10,059 bases of DNA from Lutispora sp. (GCA_030834765.1 JAUQXG010000341.1:1-10059), one strand, 5' to 3'; counted from the first letter of the stretch, positions 1-6,178 are shown. Translations and numbers: made by a program. The notes: generated by a model not told the origin, from the letters alone.

Positions 1-607
1 ATTTCTTCTTCAATATCATTGCAAGTTTCTGGATAGTCGCTTCTGTGTAAACAACTCCTGATGGATTGTTTGGCGAATTAATCAATACTGCCTTTGTATT
101 TTTATTAATTGCTTTTTCAAATTTATCAAAATCAATTTGAAAAGCTTCCATATCTGCAGGTACCATAACAAATTTACCTCCTGCAGCTTCTATAAAAAAC
201 TTATATTCAGAGAAATAAGGTGCAAATACAATATATTCATCATCACTACTTGCAGTCATTGCCTTTAAGCAGATATTAAGTGATGCAGCCGCACCGCAAG
301 TAATAAACAGATTTTTCATTGTAAAATTTGTACCAAAACGTTTGTTTAAGGATTTTGCAATGGTTTCTCTTGTCTCATCAGCACCTGGTGAACTGGTATA
401 ACTGTGATATTCCACTGGACTTTCATTTTTCACAATATCCATAATGGCATCTTGTACTTCTTTTGGTGCTGGTACATTTGGGTTGCCTATACTAAAATCA
501 TGTATGTTTTCTTTCCCTACAATTGCTGCGCGTTGTCTTCCAAATTCAAAAATTTCACGGATTACGGATCTTTGTGTCCCTAATTTAATCATGTCTTTAG
601 ATATCAT
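1..607 (-). CDS. PLP-dependent aminotransferase, class I/II (partial, N-terminal half)
   Basis: This is a fold-type I pyridoxal-phosphate aminotransferase of the aspartate aminotransferase-like group. It would transfer an amino group between an amino acid and a 2-oxoacid in the cytosol; the exact substrate cannot be read from the sequence. The first 202 residues are present and the gene runs off the left edge. Visible marks are FSIGNP (residues 38-43), an SYTSSPG stretch (69-75), the cofactor phosphate-loop region TCGAAAS (103-109), and NSPNNPSG (177-184), whose N181 is the expected PLP-contacting asparagine. The Schiff-base lysine lies in the missing part. The start ATG (607-605) has GGAGG (616-612) at good spacing. 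The family is usually near 390-400 residues, so about half is seen. The leader is long, which suggests its own promoter upstream. Confidence 0.9.
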   Translation of the reverse strand, partial: MISKDMIKLGTQRSVIREIFEFGRQRAAIVGKENIHDFSIGNPNVPAPKEVQDAIMDIVKNESPVEYHSYTSSPGADETRETIAKSLNKRFGTNFTMKNLFITCGAAASLNICLKAMTASSDDEYIVFAPYFSEYKFFIEAAGGKFVMVPADMEAFQIDFDKFEKAINKNTKAVLINSPNNPSGVVYTEATIQKLAMILKKK

Positions 608-934
608 CAAAATCCTCCATTCTGTGCACTTTTCCATGCACAAATAAAATGATAATTGAGCAGGCTGCAAAATGCAAGATTTTTCTGAAAACACAGTATA
701 GTCTTACACTTGCAAAATTGATTAGACACTCTTTAGAAAAATGTCAAATCTATACATCCTAATTATATAATTAATTATACCAACTGTACATATCTTAAAT
801 TACTTTATTAATATATTTTGATTCTTCTCATCAAGATTACTGAATAATTATTTTGTTGTTCAAAATCTCAATAATTATGGTGTGCGGTATTGTGATGGCA
901 TAGGCAGACTAATGCTTATTCGGTAAGTGTGTTA
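608..934. other. Gene-free leader/intergenic region of the aminotransferase
   Basis: I see no gene here. On the minus strand an extended -10 (TGGTATAAT, 782-774) would start transcription near 767, giving a leader of about 160 nt. A second candidate is TTGACA (747-742) with only a poor -10 17 bp on. The leader holds a 12-bp palindrome (761-772), a TGCAAG/CTTGCA pair (about 711 and 675), and a TGTGCA/TGCACA hairpin (623-628 with 637-642) just above the ribosome binding site. None matches a riboswitch class I know. The part from about 830 to 934 is plain A+T-rich sequence with near-repeats of AATAATTAT. Confidence 0.4.
774..782 (-). promoter_or_regulatory. Extended -10 promoter, candidate for the aminotransferase
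   Basis: On the minus strand the string TGGTATAAT is a perfect -10 hexamer preceded by the TGn extension. That extension lets vegetative sigma factors work without a good -35, and no good -35 is seen. It is the best promoter-like site between the aminotransferase and the genes upstream of it. Confidence 0.45.
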
Positions 935-1114
935 TTAATCCACTATCTCAAACGTAAATACAACGGGGTTTACAATATTTTCGCTAAGGGGAGACACATC
1001 AACTGACTTAATCTTCCATTTTGTTCGTATAGCCTGAAGCGTTGCTTCTTGGTGAGGTGTTCCTCCAGCGCTTTTACGCATTCGCATAATTTTCAGCATA
1101 GTTTTCATTTGCAT
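935..1114 (-). CDS. Small hypothetical protein, 59 residues
   Basis: I do not recognise this short ORF. It starts at ATG 1114-1112 and ends at TAA 937-935. A GAGAGGGG ribosome binding site lies directly upstream; its spacing suits the second Met (codon 3, about 9 nt away) better than the first. The product is basic and Met-rich at the N-terminus (MQMKTMLKIMRMRKS) and ends in a beta-rich stretch (VVFTFEIVD). No signal peptide, membrane segment or cysteine is seen. It lies 106 nt downstream of the DUF6273 gene on the same strand with no terminator between, so co-transcription from the MerR-type promoter is possible. It may be a real small protein or the salvaged tail of a larger gene lost in the rearrangement that removed merR. 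Confidence 0.5.
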   Translation of the reverse strand: MQMKTMLKIMRMRKSAGGTPHQEATLQAIRTKWKIKSVDVSPLSENIVNPVVFTFEIVD

Positions 1115-1220
1115 AGACCCCTCTCTTTAATATCCATCACAAGATAATATAAACTCTCTACGTTACATTAAATCTACGGTTTTACGTCCGTTATGCTTAT
1201 TTGTTATGATTTAAATTACA

Positions 1221-1832
1221 TTACAGCTTCATCCACAAAGCGGGACGAACGCCGCCTGTACATTTGCCATCGCTGATGTTGCCTTTCAATATATTGTTGC
1301 CTTGGATACCTATAGTACCGTCAGTCCCGAAGATGTATACGGCTTTTACATTAACGCGACCGGGCGACCGAAGCCACCACCACCAACCCCATTCTTTACC
1401 CTCAAGTCTTGCTATTCGCTTACTGTTATTTTCATCTTTTCTTTCGAACCAATATCTTTGATTTTTTCCTCGGTTTAGCAGTTTTGAACGGCTATCACCG
1501 AAATATCTGCACACTTCCTCAATGCTTAATAAAAATATACGGTCTTGCGTATCTGCTCCGCCCTTTGAACCATACCACTGATTGTCAGGATTTTTATTTA
1601 ACACCGGAATTATTCTTGATTTATCAGTTGCGGTGAATTTGTCATAAAATTCACCATTAAGATATTTTCTTAACGCGCAGTCAGCCCATGTTATATCTTT
1701 ATAAGCATCATGGTAAGCACGTTGTTCTATAATATCTTCAGTTATCATCAAAACTGCATTTCCTTGCGTGTCAAGCACACGCCAGTTGTAGTCGCCGAAT
1801 GATATGATTGAGCCAATTTTATAATCTTCCAT
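1221..1832 (-). CDS. DUF6273 domain-containing protein
   Basis: This is a 203-residue protein that I place in DUF6273 by the pattern WRVLD (17-21), TWADCALRKYLNGEF (48-62), GGADTQDRIFLLSIEEV (91-107) and the end WGWWWWLRSPG (148-158) to GGVRPALW (193-200). The family has no established biochemical role. Its C-terminal part resembles the C-type-lectin-like end of formylglycine-enzyme-fold proteins, some of which are variable targets of diversity-generating retroelements. No signal peptide or membrane helix is present, so it should be cytoplasmic. The start ATG has GAGG seven nt upstream. It follows a MerR-type promoter and a 13-codon merR remnant at 1869-1910, and probably inherited that promoter when merR was deleted. 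Base composition is visibly richer in G+C than the flanks, which suggests transfer. Confidence 0.8.
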   Translation of the reverse strand: MEDYKIGSIISFGDYNWRVLDTQGNAVLMITEDIIEQRAYHDAYKDITWADCALRKYLNGEFYDKFTATDKSRIIPVLNKNPDNQWYGSKGGADTQDRIFLLSIEEVCRYFGDSRSKLLNRGKNQRYWFERKDENNSKRIARLEGKEWGWWWWLRSPGRVNVKAVYIFGTDGTIGIQGNNILKGNISDGKCTGGVRPALWMKL

Positions 1833-1868
1833 TGCATACCTCGTTTTTGTTTTCGTTAATATTAATTT

Positions 1869-1910
1869 TTACTTTTTCTTAGACACTTGACCGATTGTTT
1901 GAAGTTCCAT
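1869..1910 (-). pseudogene. MerR-family regulator remnant (first ~12 codons only)
   Basis: Directly downstream of the MerR-type promoter an ATG opens the peptide MELQTIGQVSKKK and then stops. The first 12 residues are the usual beginning of clostridial MerR regulators, up to the first helix of the winged-helix DNA-binding domain. The recognition helix, the arginine-tyrosine-tyrosine motif and the effector domain that should follow are absent. This looks like a deletion that removed nearly all of merR and joined its control region to the DUF6273 gene. An alternative is an unrelated short leader peptide, but the promoter architecture argues against that. Confidence 0.65.
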
Positions 1911-1940
1911 GTTATATCTCTTTTCTTTTTCCTATGTTTA

Positions 1941-1971
1941 AGTATAAAGTACGACACGGTGTCAAAGTCAA
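1941..1971 (-). promoter_or_regulatory. MerR-type promoter with 19-bp spacer and internal dyad
   Basis: On the minus strand there is TTGACT (1971-1966) and TATACT (1946-1941) separated by 19 bp. The perfect dyad GACAC-C-GTGTC (1963-1953) lies in the spacer. An over-long 19-bp spacer bearing a dyad is the hallmark of promoters activated by MerR proteins through DNA untwisting. It reads into the merR remnant and then DUF6273. With the local regulator destroyed, activity would need a MerR protein encoded elsewhere. Confidence 0.8.
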
Positions 1972-2003
1972 GGTGTTTTATAAAACATTTATACTTTTTT
2001 TAT

Positions 2004-2155
2004 TAAATATGAATTATATATAGCCTTGTTCAAGAAGCCCAATAATGTACCTGTCTTTGTCGCTCAACCACTTCAAAACTCTGTCAACCCATATGCGATT
2101 TCCACTTTCGCAAATTCATTTTTTGCCAATAATGGGTTCAACGCTTACTACATAG
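2004..2155 (-). pseudogene. Decayed coding sequence, possible HTH-like fragment
   Basis: On the minus strand this stretch carries a short open segment (about 2004-2100, ending at a TAA) that reads RVLKWLSDKDRYIIGLLEQG. It resembles the start of a sigma-region-4 or LuxR-type helix-turn-helix but is cut before the helices are complete. It has no start codon or ribosome binding site and is closed upstream by an in-frame stop in the same frame. Other frames are also broken. I read it as a remnant; the HTH idea is a weak guess. It precedes the MerR-type promoter on the same strand. Confidence 0.25.
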
Positions 2156-2407
2156 TCAAAAACGGTACTTCCGCTCCCTGGGGTAGCTTGCCAAAAGGTC
2201 GGTTGTAATGCCGCCCTTAATCCCAAGACACTGCCACATCATCCATCCCCATGTGTCCATCAGCATAACTTGAAAATACTTGCTGTGGTAGACTTCCCGC
2301 CATTTTTCATCTATGAATGCTACAAATGGGTCGCGAGGGAAGTCGGCGAACCCGCGCTTTATTGCTATTTCATCGGGTATGAGATAAAATAGCGGTAATA
2401 AAAACCG
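2156..2407 (-). pseudogene. C-terminal fragment of an unrecognised protein
   Basis: The minus strand is open for 83 codons from just after a TAA (2410-2408) to a TGA (2158-2156), but no ATG, GTG or TTG with a ribosome binding site opens it. The product looks like genuine protein: GFADFPRDPFVAFIDEKW (residues 19-36), a Trp/Met-rich stretch DTWGWMMW (51-58) and a charged end SYPRERKYRF. The G+C-rich third positions contrast with the surrounding A+T-rich DNA. I do not recognise the family. It is probably the tail of a gene truncated by the same or an older rearrangement, perhaps from a mobile element. Confidence 0.4.
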
Positions 2408-2414
2408 TTATTTT
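2386..2414. repeat. Inverted repeat, 10-bp arms
   Basis: AAAATAGCGG (2386-2395) pairs with CCGTTATTTT (2405-2414) with a single G:T-type mismatch and a 9-nt A-rich loop. It lies exactly where the 2156-2407 fragment loses its open frame, so it could mark a junction or an element end. It could also act as a weak intrinsic terminator in either direction. Confidence 0.35.
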
Positions 2415-2502
2415 GTGGCAAAATTATGTATTTATAGGTTATATAAGAATCTTCTACCTCTTATTCTTAACTTAATTATTATAAAATTGGAAGGTGTACA
2501 AA

Positions 2503-2862
2503 ATGGAAAAGATTAATATTTTAGAAAAGCTTGGTCTTTTTAATGAATACTGGAGTCCCCGAATTATTGGTGAAGTCAATGAATCCTATGTAAAAATAGC
2601 TAAATTTAAAGGAGATTTTATATGGCACACCCACCAAAATGAAGATGAAATGTTTTATGTACTAAAAGGAATATTGACAATCAAATTTAGGGATAAAGAT
2701 ATTTTCTTGCAAGAGGGTGAGTTTATCGTCATCCCCAGAGGCGTGGAGCATATGCCTGTTGCTGACGGAGAGGTTCACGTGATGCTAATAGAGTCCAAAA
2801 CTACTTTAAATACAGGCGATGTAATAAATGATAGAACTGTTGAAGAATTAGAAAAAATATAA
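2503..2862 (+). CDS. Small single-domain cupin protein
   Basis: This is a 119-residue cupin, a single beta-barrel that normally holds one metal ion in the cytosol. Both classical motifs are present. Motif 1 runs from G37 with H42, H44 and E49 to G56; motif 2 is G72, P78, G80 and H83. All four metal ligands (H42, H44, E49, H83) are intact, while the usual asparagine after motif 2 is an alanine. The substrate cannot be read; such proteins include isomerases, dioxygenases and plain binding proteins. I chose the ATG at 2503 because GGAAGG (2489-2494) lies 8 nt upstream; the GTG at 2494 overlaps that site and is unlikely. It stands alone: decayed DNA precedes it and over 380 nt separate it from the next operon. 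Confidence 0.88.
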   Translation: MEKINILEKLGLFNEYWSPRIIGEVNESYVKIAKFKGDFIWHTHQNEDEMFYVLKGILTIKFRDKDIFLQEGEFIVIPRGVEHMPVADGEVHVMLIESKTTLNTGDVINDRTVEELEKI

Positions 2863-3089
2863 TATACACTCTTGATGCGGCTATCTTGTAGTATTTGTTC
2901 ATTGGATGGTAGCAAGAAAATTGGAGTCGATCCCATTGAGAATGGTGTCTATTGAAAGGTTATTGAAACTTGCCCCTTATATAGATATCAGTTTAGAAGT
3001 GATATTTTATAAAAAAGAGCATATTCTCAAATATATCAACAATCTTTTAGTCTTAATATTTAGTGCTTTTATGCAATTTTAAAATTCCA
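2863..3089. other. Intergenic stretch with a weak small ORF
   Basis: No convincing gene or cupin terminator is seen. A plus-strand frame is open from about 2876 to a TAA at 3080-3082, with ATGs at 2906 (58 codons) and 2942 (46 codons). Its product ends in a hydrophobic stretch (INNLLVLIFSAF). Neither start has a ribosome binding site and codon use is featureless, so I treat it as chance or as a gene remnant. Confidence 0.3.
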
Positions 3090-3118
3090 TTGACAAAAAT
3101 ATTTCAATTTCGTAAAAT
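3090..3118 (+). promoter_or_regulatory. Strong sigma-A promoter of the flavodoxin-marR-radical SAM operon
   Basis: A perfect -35 TTGACA (3090-3095) is followed, after an ideal 17-bp spacer, by TAAAAT (3113-3118), one base off consensus. Transcription should begin near 3125 and give a leader of about 120 nt. It is the only strong promoter seen ahead of the three genes. Confidence 0.8.
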
Positions 3119-3136
3119 TAAATTGTAACCAATTTA
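3113..3136. promoter_or_regulatory. OhrR-box-like operator overlapping the -10 and start site
   Basis: Two overlapping dyads lie here. TAAAATTAAATTGTA (3113-3127) is one base from a perfect 7-1-7 palindrome and closely resembles the TACAATT/AATTGTA repeat known for Bacillus OhrR. TAAATTG-TAAC-CAATTTA (3119-3136) is a perfect 7-4-7 inverted repeat. Binding here would cover the -10 and transcription start, as for a repressor. The OhrR-type protein encoded by the second gene of the operon is the obvious ligand. Confidence 0.6.
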
Positions 3137-3246
3137 TACGAAGATGAAAAGTCATGAGTTTATATGAAATCACAGCCAAAGACACAACGAGGTATTGCTT
3201 AGGGATTCACTCTTCAATATAAAAAAAAGATAAAGGAGCTGTTATA

Positions 3247-3666
3247 ATGAACACAGATATGAAAATAGCAGTCAGATATTATACAAAAACCAGCAATACG
3301 CAGAAGCTGGCAGAGGCCATTGCCAAAGCAGCAGGCGTACATGCTGAGACAGTGGATGTACCTATTGAAGAAGATGTAGATATTCTGTTCCTCGGAAGTT
3401 CTGTGTATGCAGCGGGCATTGACCCAAAAGTAAAAGCATTTATTGATTCATTGGATTCCCGTGTAAAGAAAGTTGTCAGTTTCAGTACCGCTGCGATTCT
3501 TTCATCTACCTATGCTCAAGTCAAGAAGCTTCTCAGTGAGAAAGGTATATCAATAGATGAAAGAGAATTTCATTGTAGGGGTCAGTTCAAATTTATGCAT
3601 AGAGGAAAACCAGATAAACGGGATATTGAGAACGTACAAGCATTTGTAAAAGAAATCATCTCATAA
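3247..3666 (+). CDS. Flavodoxin-like protein
   Basis: This 139-residue protein has a flavodoxin fold that should bind FMN and carry electrons in the cytosol. The first beta strand (MKIAVRYYT) leads into a phosphate-binding loop TKTSNTQ (residues 13-19), a variant of the usual T/S-x-T-G-N-T. The second flavin-loop region is LGSSVYAAGIDP (49-60). The length fits short-chain flavodoxins (about 140 residues). The start is set by AAAGGAG 8 nt upstream; a second ATG at codon 5 is less well placed. It is the first gene of the operon, 74 nt before the OhrR-type regulator, and the radical SAM enzyme follows. Radical SAM enzymes need one-electron reduction of their [4Fe-4S] cluster, which flavodoxins supply, so I infer it is the dedicated donor. 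Confidence 0.85.
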   Translation: MNTDMKIAVRYYTKTSNTQKLAEAIAKAAGVHAETVDVPIEEDVDILFLGSSVYAAGIDPKVKAFIDSLDSRVKKVVSFSTAAILSSTYAQVKKLLSEKGISIDEREFHCRGQFKFMHRGKPDKRDIENVQAFVKEIIS

Positions 3667-3740
3667 GATATGATACAAAACCAATGATCCCTGTGCAAAA
3701 GATATATAGACAGTAAGAATGCAAAGGAGGCGTAAGCCAG

Positions 3741-4175
3741 ATGAACGATGAAATTTTAAAACTTAAGAATCAGCTATGCTTCCCACTTTACGCCTGTGCC
3801 AAAGAAGTTGTTAAAAAATATACCCCTTTTTTAGATGAGATTGGTTTGACCTATACCCAGTATATTGCCATGATGGTATTATGGGAGCAAAAGAGTGTTA
3901 GCATTAAAATGCTGGGCGAACATTTGTATCTGGATTCCGGTACCCTTACTCCGCTTCTAAAAAAGATGGAGGCGCAGGGGTTGGTCACACGTGAACGAGC
4001 AGTGCAAGATGAGCGCAGCGTGATTGTGACTATTACTGAGAAAGGTGAGGCGTTAAAAGAGCAGGCTGTTAGCATACCCATCAAAATCGGACAGTGTATT
4101 AACCTTGACCCCCAAGAAGCCCATACACTATATATGCTACTCTATAAAGTGTTGGGATGCGTATCTAGCACATAA
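3741..4175 (+). CDS. OhrR-type MarR-family peroxide-sensing repressor
   Basis: This 144-residue winged-helix regulator matches the OhrR branch of MarR. NQLCF (10-14) carries the reactive cysteine C13. The two tyrosines that hydrogen-bond it in Bacillus OhrR (C15, Y29, Y40) are here at the same spacing (Y27, Y38). LYLDSGTLTPLLKKME (62-77) is the recognition helix region and DERS (90-93) lies in the wing. Extra cysteines at 19, 119 and 140 may allow disulfide formation; C119 lies about as far from C13 as the resolving cysteine of the Xanthomonas two-Cys OhrR. Oxidation of C13 by organic peroxide or hypochlorite would release DNA. AAAGGAGG lies 10 nt before the ATG. No ohrA gene is adjacent, so the target is probably its own operon through the dyads at 3113-3136. 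Confidence 0.9.
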   Translation: MNDEILKLKNQLCFPLYACAKEVVKKYTPFLDEIGLTYTQYIAMMVLWEQKSVSIKMLGEHLYLDSGTLTPLLKKMEAQGLVTRERAVQDERSVIVTITEKGEALKEQAVSIPIKIGQCINLDPQEAHTLYMLLYKVLGCVSST

Positions 4176-4194
4176 TAAAGAAGGTAATAGAAGA

Positions 4195-5295
4195 ATGGAT
4201 AATAGCTTTAATTTAGAACAATATTTAGCAGATGGAGTTGAAAATTTAGTAAAATATGCAATCAAGGCCACACTCACCAATCCTAGAGAAAGCCTCTTTT
4301 TGTCAAAGTATATCCTTTCCGCTAATAAAGCAGCAAAGCTTCGAGAGAATGCCACTCAAAATGGTGAGCATATACCGTCTTTTTTGATTGCCAGCATTAC
4401 CTCAAAGTGCAATCTGCATTGTGCAGGCTGTTATGCCCGTGCCAATCATACTTGTTCGGACCATGCAAATAATATAGAGCTGACATCTGTAGAATGGGGA
4501 CGGATTTTTCACCAAGCAGAGGATATGGGCATCAGCTTCATTCTGTTAGCCGGGGGTGAGCCTCTCATGAGGCATGATGTGATTGATGAGGCAACAAGGC
4601 ATCCTGATATCATTTTCCCAATCTTTACAAACGGCACCATGCTTGAAGAGGGCTACCTGCATATCTTTAATAAAAACCGTAACCTTGTACCGATTTTAAG
4701 TATTGAGGGCAGCTTAAAAATAACCGATGAAAGGCGAGGGCAAGGTATGTACCGCCAGCTGTTTGCTGTGATGACTGGTCTTGATAGCAAAGGGATACTC
4801 TATGGCGTATCTGTCACCGTGACGAAGGAGAATCTGACAGATGTGACCTCAAATATATTTTTAACTGAGCTGCGCAATCATGGCTGTAAAGCTATCATCT
4901 ATGTAGAGTATGTGCCAGTAGATGATTCAACAAAGGCACTAGCTCTGTCGGATGAAGAACGTCAATATCTGGATTGTAGGCTTGATGTTCTGCGTGATGT
5001 AGATGATGGAATGATATTTATTTCCTTCCCTGGCGATGAGAAAGCATCTGGAGGCTGCCTTGCCGCTGGAAGAGGTTTCTTTCATATCAATGCTCAAGGA
5101 AGTGCCGAACCTTGCCCGTTTTCTCCGTATTCGGATACCAACCTCAAAGAGAAAAGTTTGAAGGAAGCTCTCCATTCCCCACTTTTTGCAAGGCTGACTA
5201 GTGGAGAATTATTGACAAAGAAACATGATGGAGGCTGTGTTTTATTTGAGTATGAGTCCACTGTGAAGCAGTTGTGTTCAGAGACTGCAATTTGA
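4195..5295 (+). CDS. Radical SAM enzyme with reduced SPASM-like C-terminus
   Basis: This is a 366-residue radical SAM protein. The signature CNLHCAGC (residues 72-79; C72, C76, C79) binds the [4Fe-4S] cluster that cleaves S-adenosylmethionine, and AGGEPL (119-124) is the GGEP motif that holds its amino group. The C-terminal part has C288, then GxxFFHINAQGSAEPCP with C307, and C348 and C361. This recalls a SPASM or twitch auxiliary-cluster domain, but the final CxxC group of full SPASM is absent. I chose the ATG at 4195 (GAAGG about 10 nt upstream) rather than 4105, which lies inside marR. The stop of marR is only 19 nt away and a strong terminator follows, so it closes the operon. The substrate is unknown; no precursor peptide is seen next to it. 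Confidence 0.9.
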   Translation: MDNSFNLEQYLADGVENLVKYAIKATLTNPRESLFLSKYILSANKAAKLRENATQNGEHIPSFLIASITSKCNLHCAGCYARANHTCSDHANNIELTSVEWGRIFHQAEDMGISFILLAGGEPLMRHDVIDEATRHPDIIFPIFTNGTMLEEGYLHIFNKNRNLVPILSIEGSLKITDERRGQGMYRQLFAVMTGLDSKGILYGVSVTVTKENLTDVTSNIFLTELRNHGCKAIIYVEYVPVDDSTKALALSDEERQYLDCRLDVLRDVDDGMIFISFPGDEKASGGCLAAGRGFFHINAQGSAEPCPFSPYSDTNLKEKSLKEALHSPLFARLTSGELLTKKHDGGCVLFEYESTVKQLCSETAI

Positions 5296-5306
5296 TTTTT
5301 GACAAA

Positions 5307-5334
5307 CATACTATAAATATTGAGTGATAGTATG
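5307..5334. repeat. 8-bp inverted repeat in the 3' untranslated region
   Basis: CATACTAT (5307-5314) and ATAGTATG (5327-5334) are perfect inverted arms around a 12-nt loop, just after the radical SAM stop codon. There is no T-run, so it is not a terminator. A TTGACA precedes it (5299-5304) without a fitting -10. It may be a protein site or chance. Confidence 0.25.
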
Positions 5335-5360
5335 ATAACATGATTACTCTGTTGTGTATT

Positions 5361-5402
5361 AAAGAAACCATGCTTCGTTGAAAGAAGCATGGTTTCTTTT
5401 AT
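5361..5402 (+). terminator. Intrinsic terminator of the radical SAM operon
   Basis: AAAGAAACCATGCTTC (5361-5376) pairs perfectly with 5384-5399 over 16 bp around a 7-nt loop, and the plus strand continues into a short T-run. It closes the flavodoxin-marR-radical SAM operon. It also faces the 3' end of the Crp/Fnr gene and may stop that transcript too, although the T-run is poorer on that strand. Confidence 0.9.
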
Positions 5403-5475
5403 GAATTTTATTTATTATTTTATTAGATGCTGCTATTCTTAAATATACTTCATATTTTTCCTAGCATTCTAATAT

Positions 5476-6165
5476 TCAAAGAGATTTCATATACAAGTTT
5501 TTGGCTAACTCTCGAAGTCTATCCTCATCTACTATATATATTCTTTTATTCTCCCAATTTATAATTGATTTTGATTCAAGCTCTTTCAGTGTTCTATTTA
5601 AATGCCTATAGGTTGTTCCTAAGAATTGAGCAATTTCTATATAGGATGAATGTAAAACGATATAATTTTTATCCGTTATATGCTCAACCAAATAGCTGGA
5701 TAATCTATTTATAAGTGGATATACAAAGTTGTATGAACCATTATTAATGGTGGCATAAAGTTTTTCGCTTAAAGAATCTATTAAATGGTGTAGAAACTTT
5801 ACATTATCTAAATATTCTTTTCTAAGTATTTCTGAAGATATTGCTATCAAATAAGTATCTTCTATTGCATCAATATCGCAAAGTATCAGAATGTTTTTCA
5901 AAAGCTCTAAATCTCCTATTGAATTAAATTCTCTATAAAACTTTAAAAGCATTGACTTTCCATTTTCAAAAGGATAAGAAACTTTGATTTTTCCATCTAC
6001 AAGCAAATAGTAATATTCAAGATTAGACCCTGCTTCTAATATGTACTCCTCTTTTTCATAAAAATGAAGCTGTGCATGTTTTAGTATATCTTTATCAAAT
6101 ATGTTTTCTATATGATGCTTGACGATATAATGGTTTAAGAGATCATTATCTGAAATTCTTCTCAT
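5476..6165 (-). CDS. Crp/Fnr-family transcriptional regulator (YeiL-like)
   Basis: This 229-residue regulator has the two-domain Crp plan: an N-terminal cyclic-nucleotide-binding-like beta barrel (about 30-110, with GSNLEYYYLLVDGKIKV at 46-62) followed by a long dimer helix. A C-terminal winged helix-turn-helix spans about 173-205, with IEIAQFLGTTYRHLNRTLKEL as its core. The arginine-containing cAMP loop of true Crp is replaced (IGDLELLKN), and there is no N-terminal cysteine cluster, so neither cAMP nor an Fnr-type Fe-S cluster is indicated; the ligand is unknown. AAGGAGG lies 4 nt before the ATG. It is divergent from the DMT transporter operon, an arrangement seen with YeiL-like proteins, and probably controls it and itself through the palindrome at 6179-6194. 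Confidence 0.88.
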   Translation of the reverse strand: MRRISDNDLLNHYIVKHHIENIFDKDILKHAQLHFYEKEEYILEAGSNLEYYYLLVDGKIKVSYPFENGKSMLLKFYREFNSIGDLELLKNILILCDIDAIEDTYLIAISSEILRKEYLDNVKFLHHLIDSLSEKLYATINNGSYNFVYPLINRLSSYLVEHITDKNYIVLHSSYIEIAQFLGTTYRHLNRTLKELESKSIINWENKRIYIVDEDRLRELAKNLYMKSL

Positions 6166-6178
6166 AAATCCTCCTTAG

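Noticed and set aside
2026..2208. Plus-strand 60-codon ORF
   Set aside because: It has no ribosome binding site and lies antisense to minus-strand stretches that look more protein-like; judged a shadow of decayed coding DNA.
2494..2502. GTG start for the cupin
   Set aside because: It lies inside the ribosome binding site; the ATG at 2503 has ideal spacing.
4105..4194. Upstream ATG giving the radical SAM protein 30 extra residues
   Set aside because: The extension overlaps the end of marR in another frame and has no ribosome binding site, while the ATG at 4195 has one and starts a typical N-terminus.
5299..5336. Possible promoter TTGACA downstream of the radical SAM gene
   Set aside because: No -10 lies at 16-19 bp and the terminator follows within 60 nt with no gene to serve.
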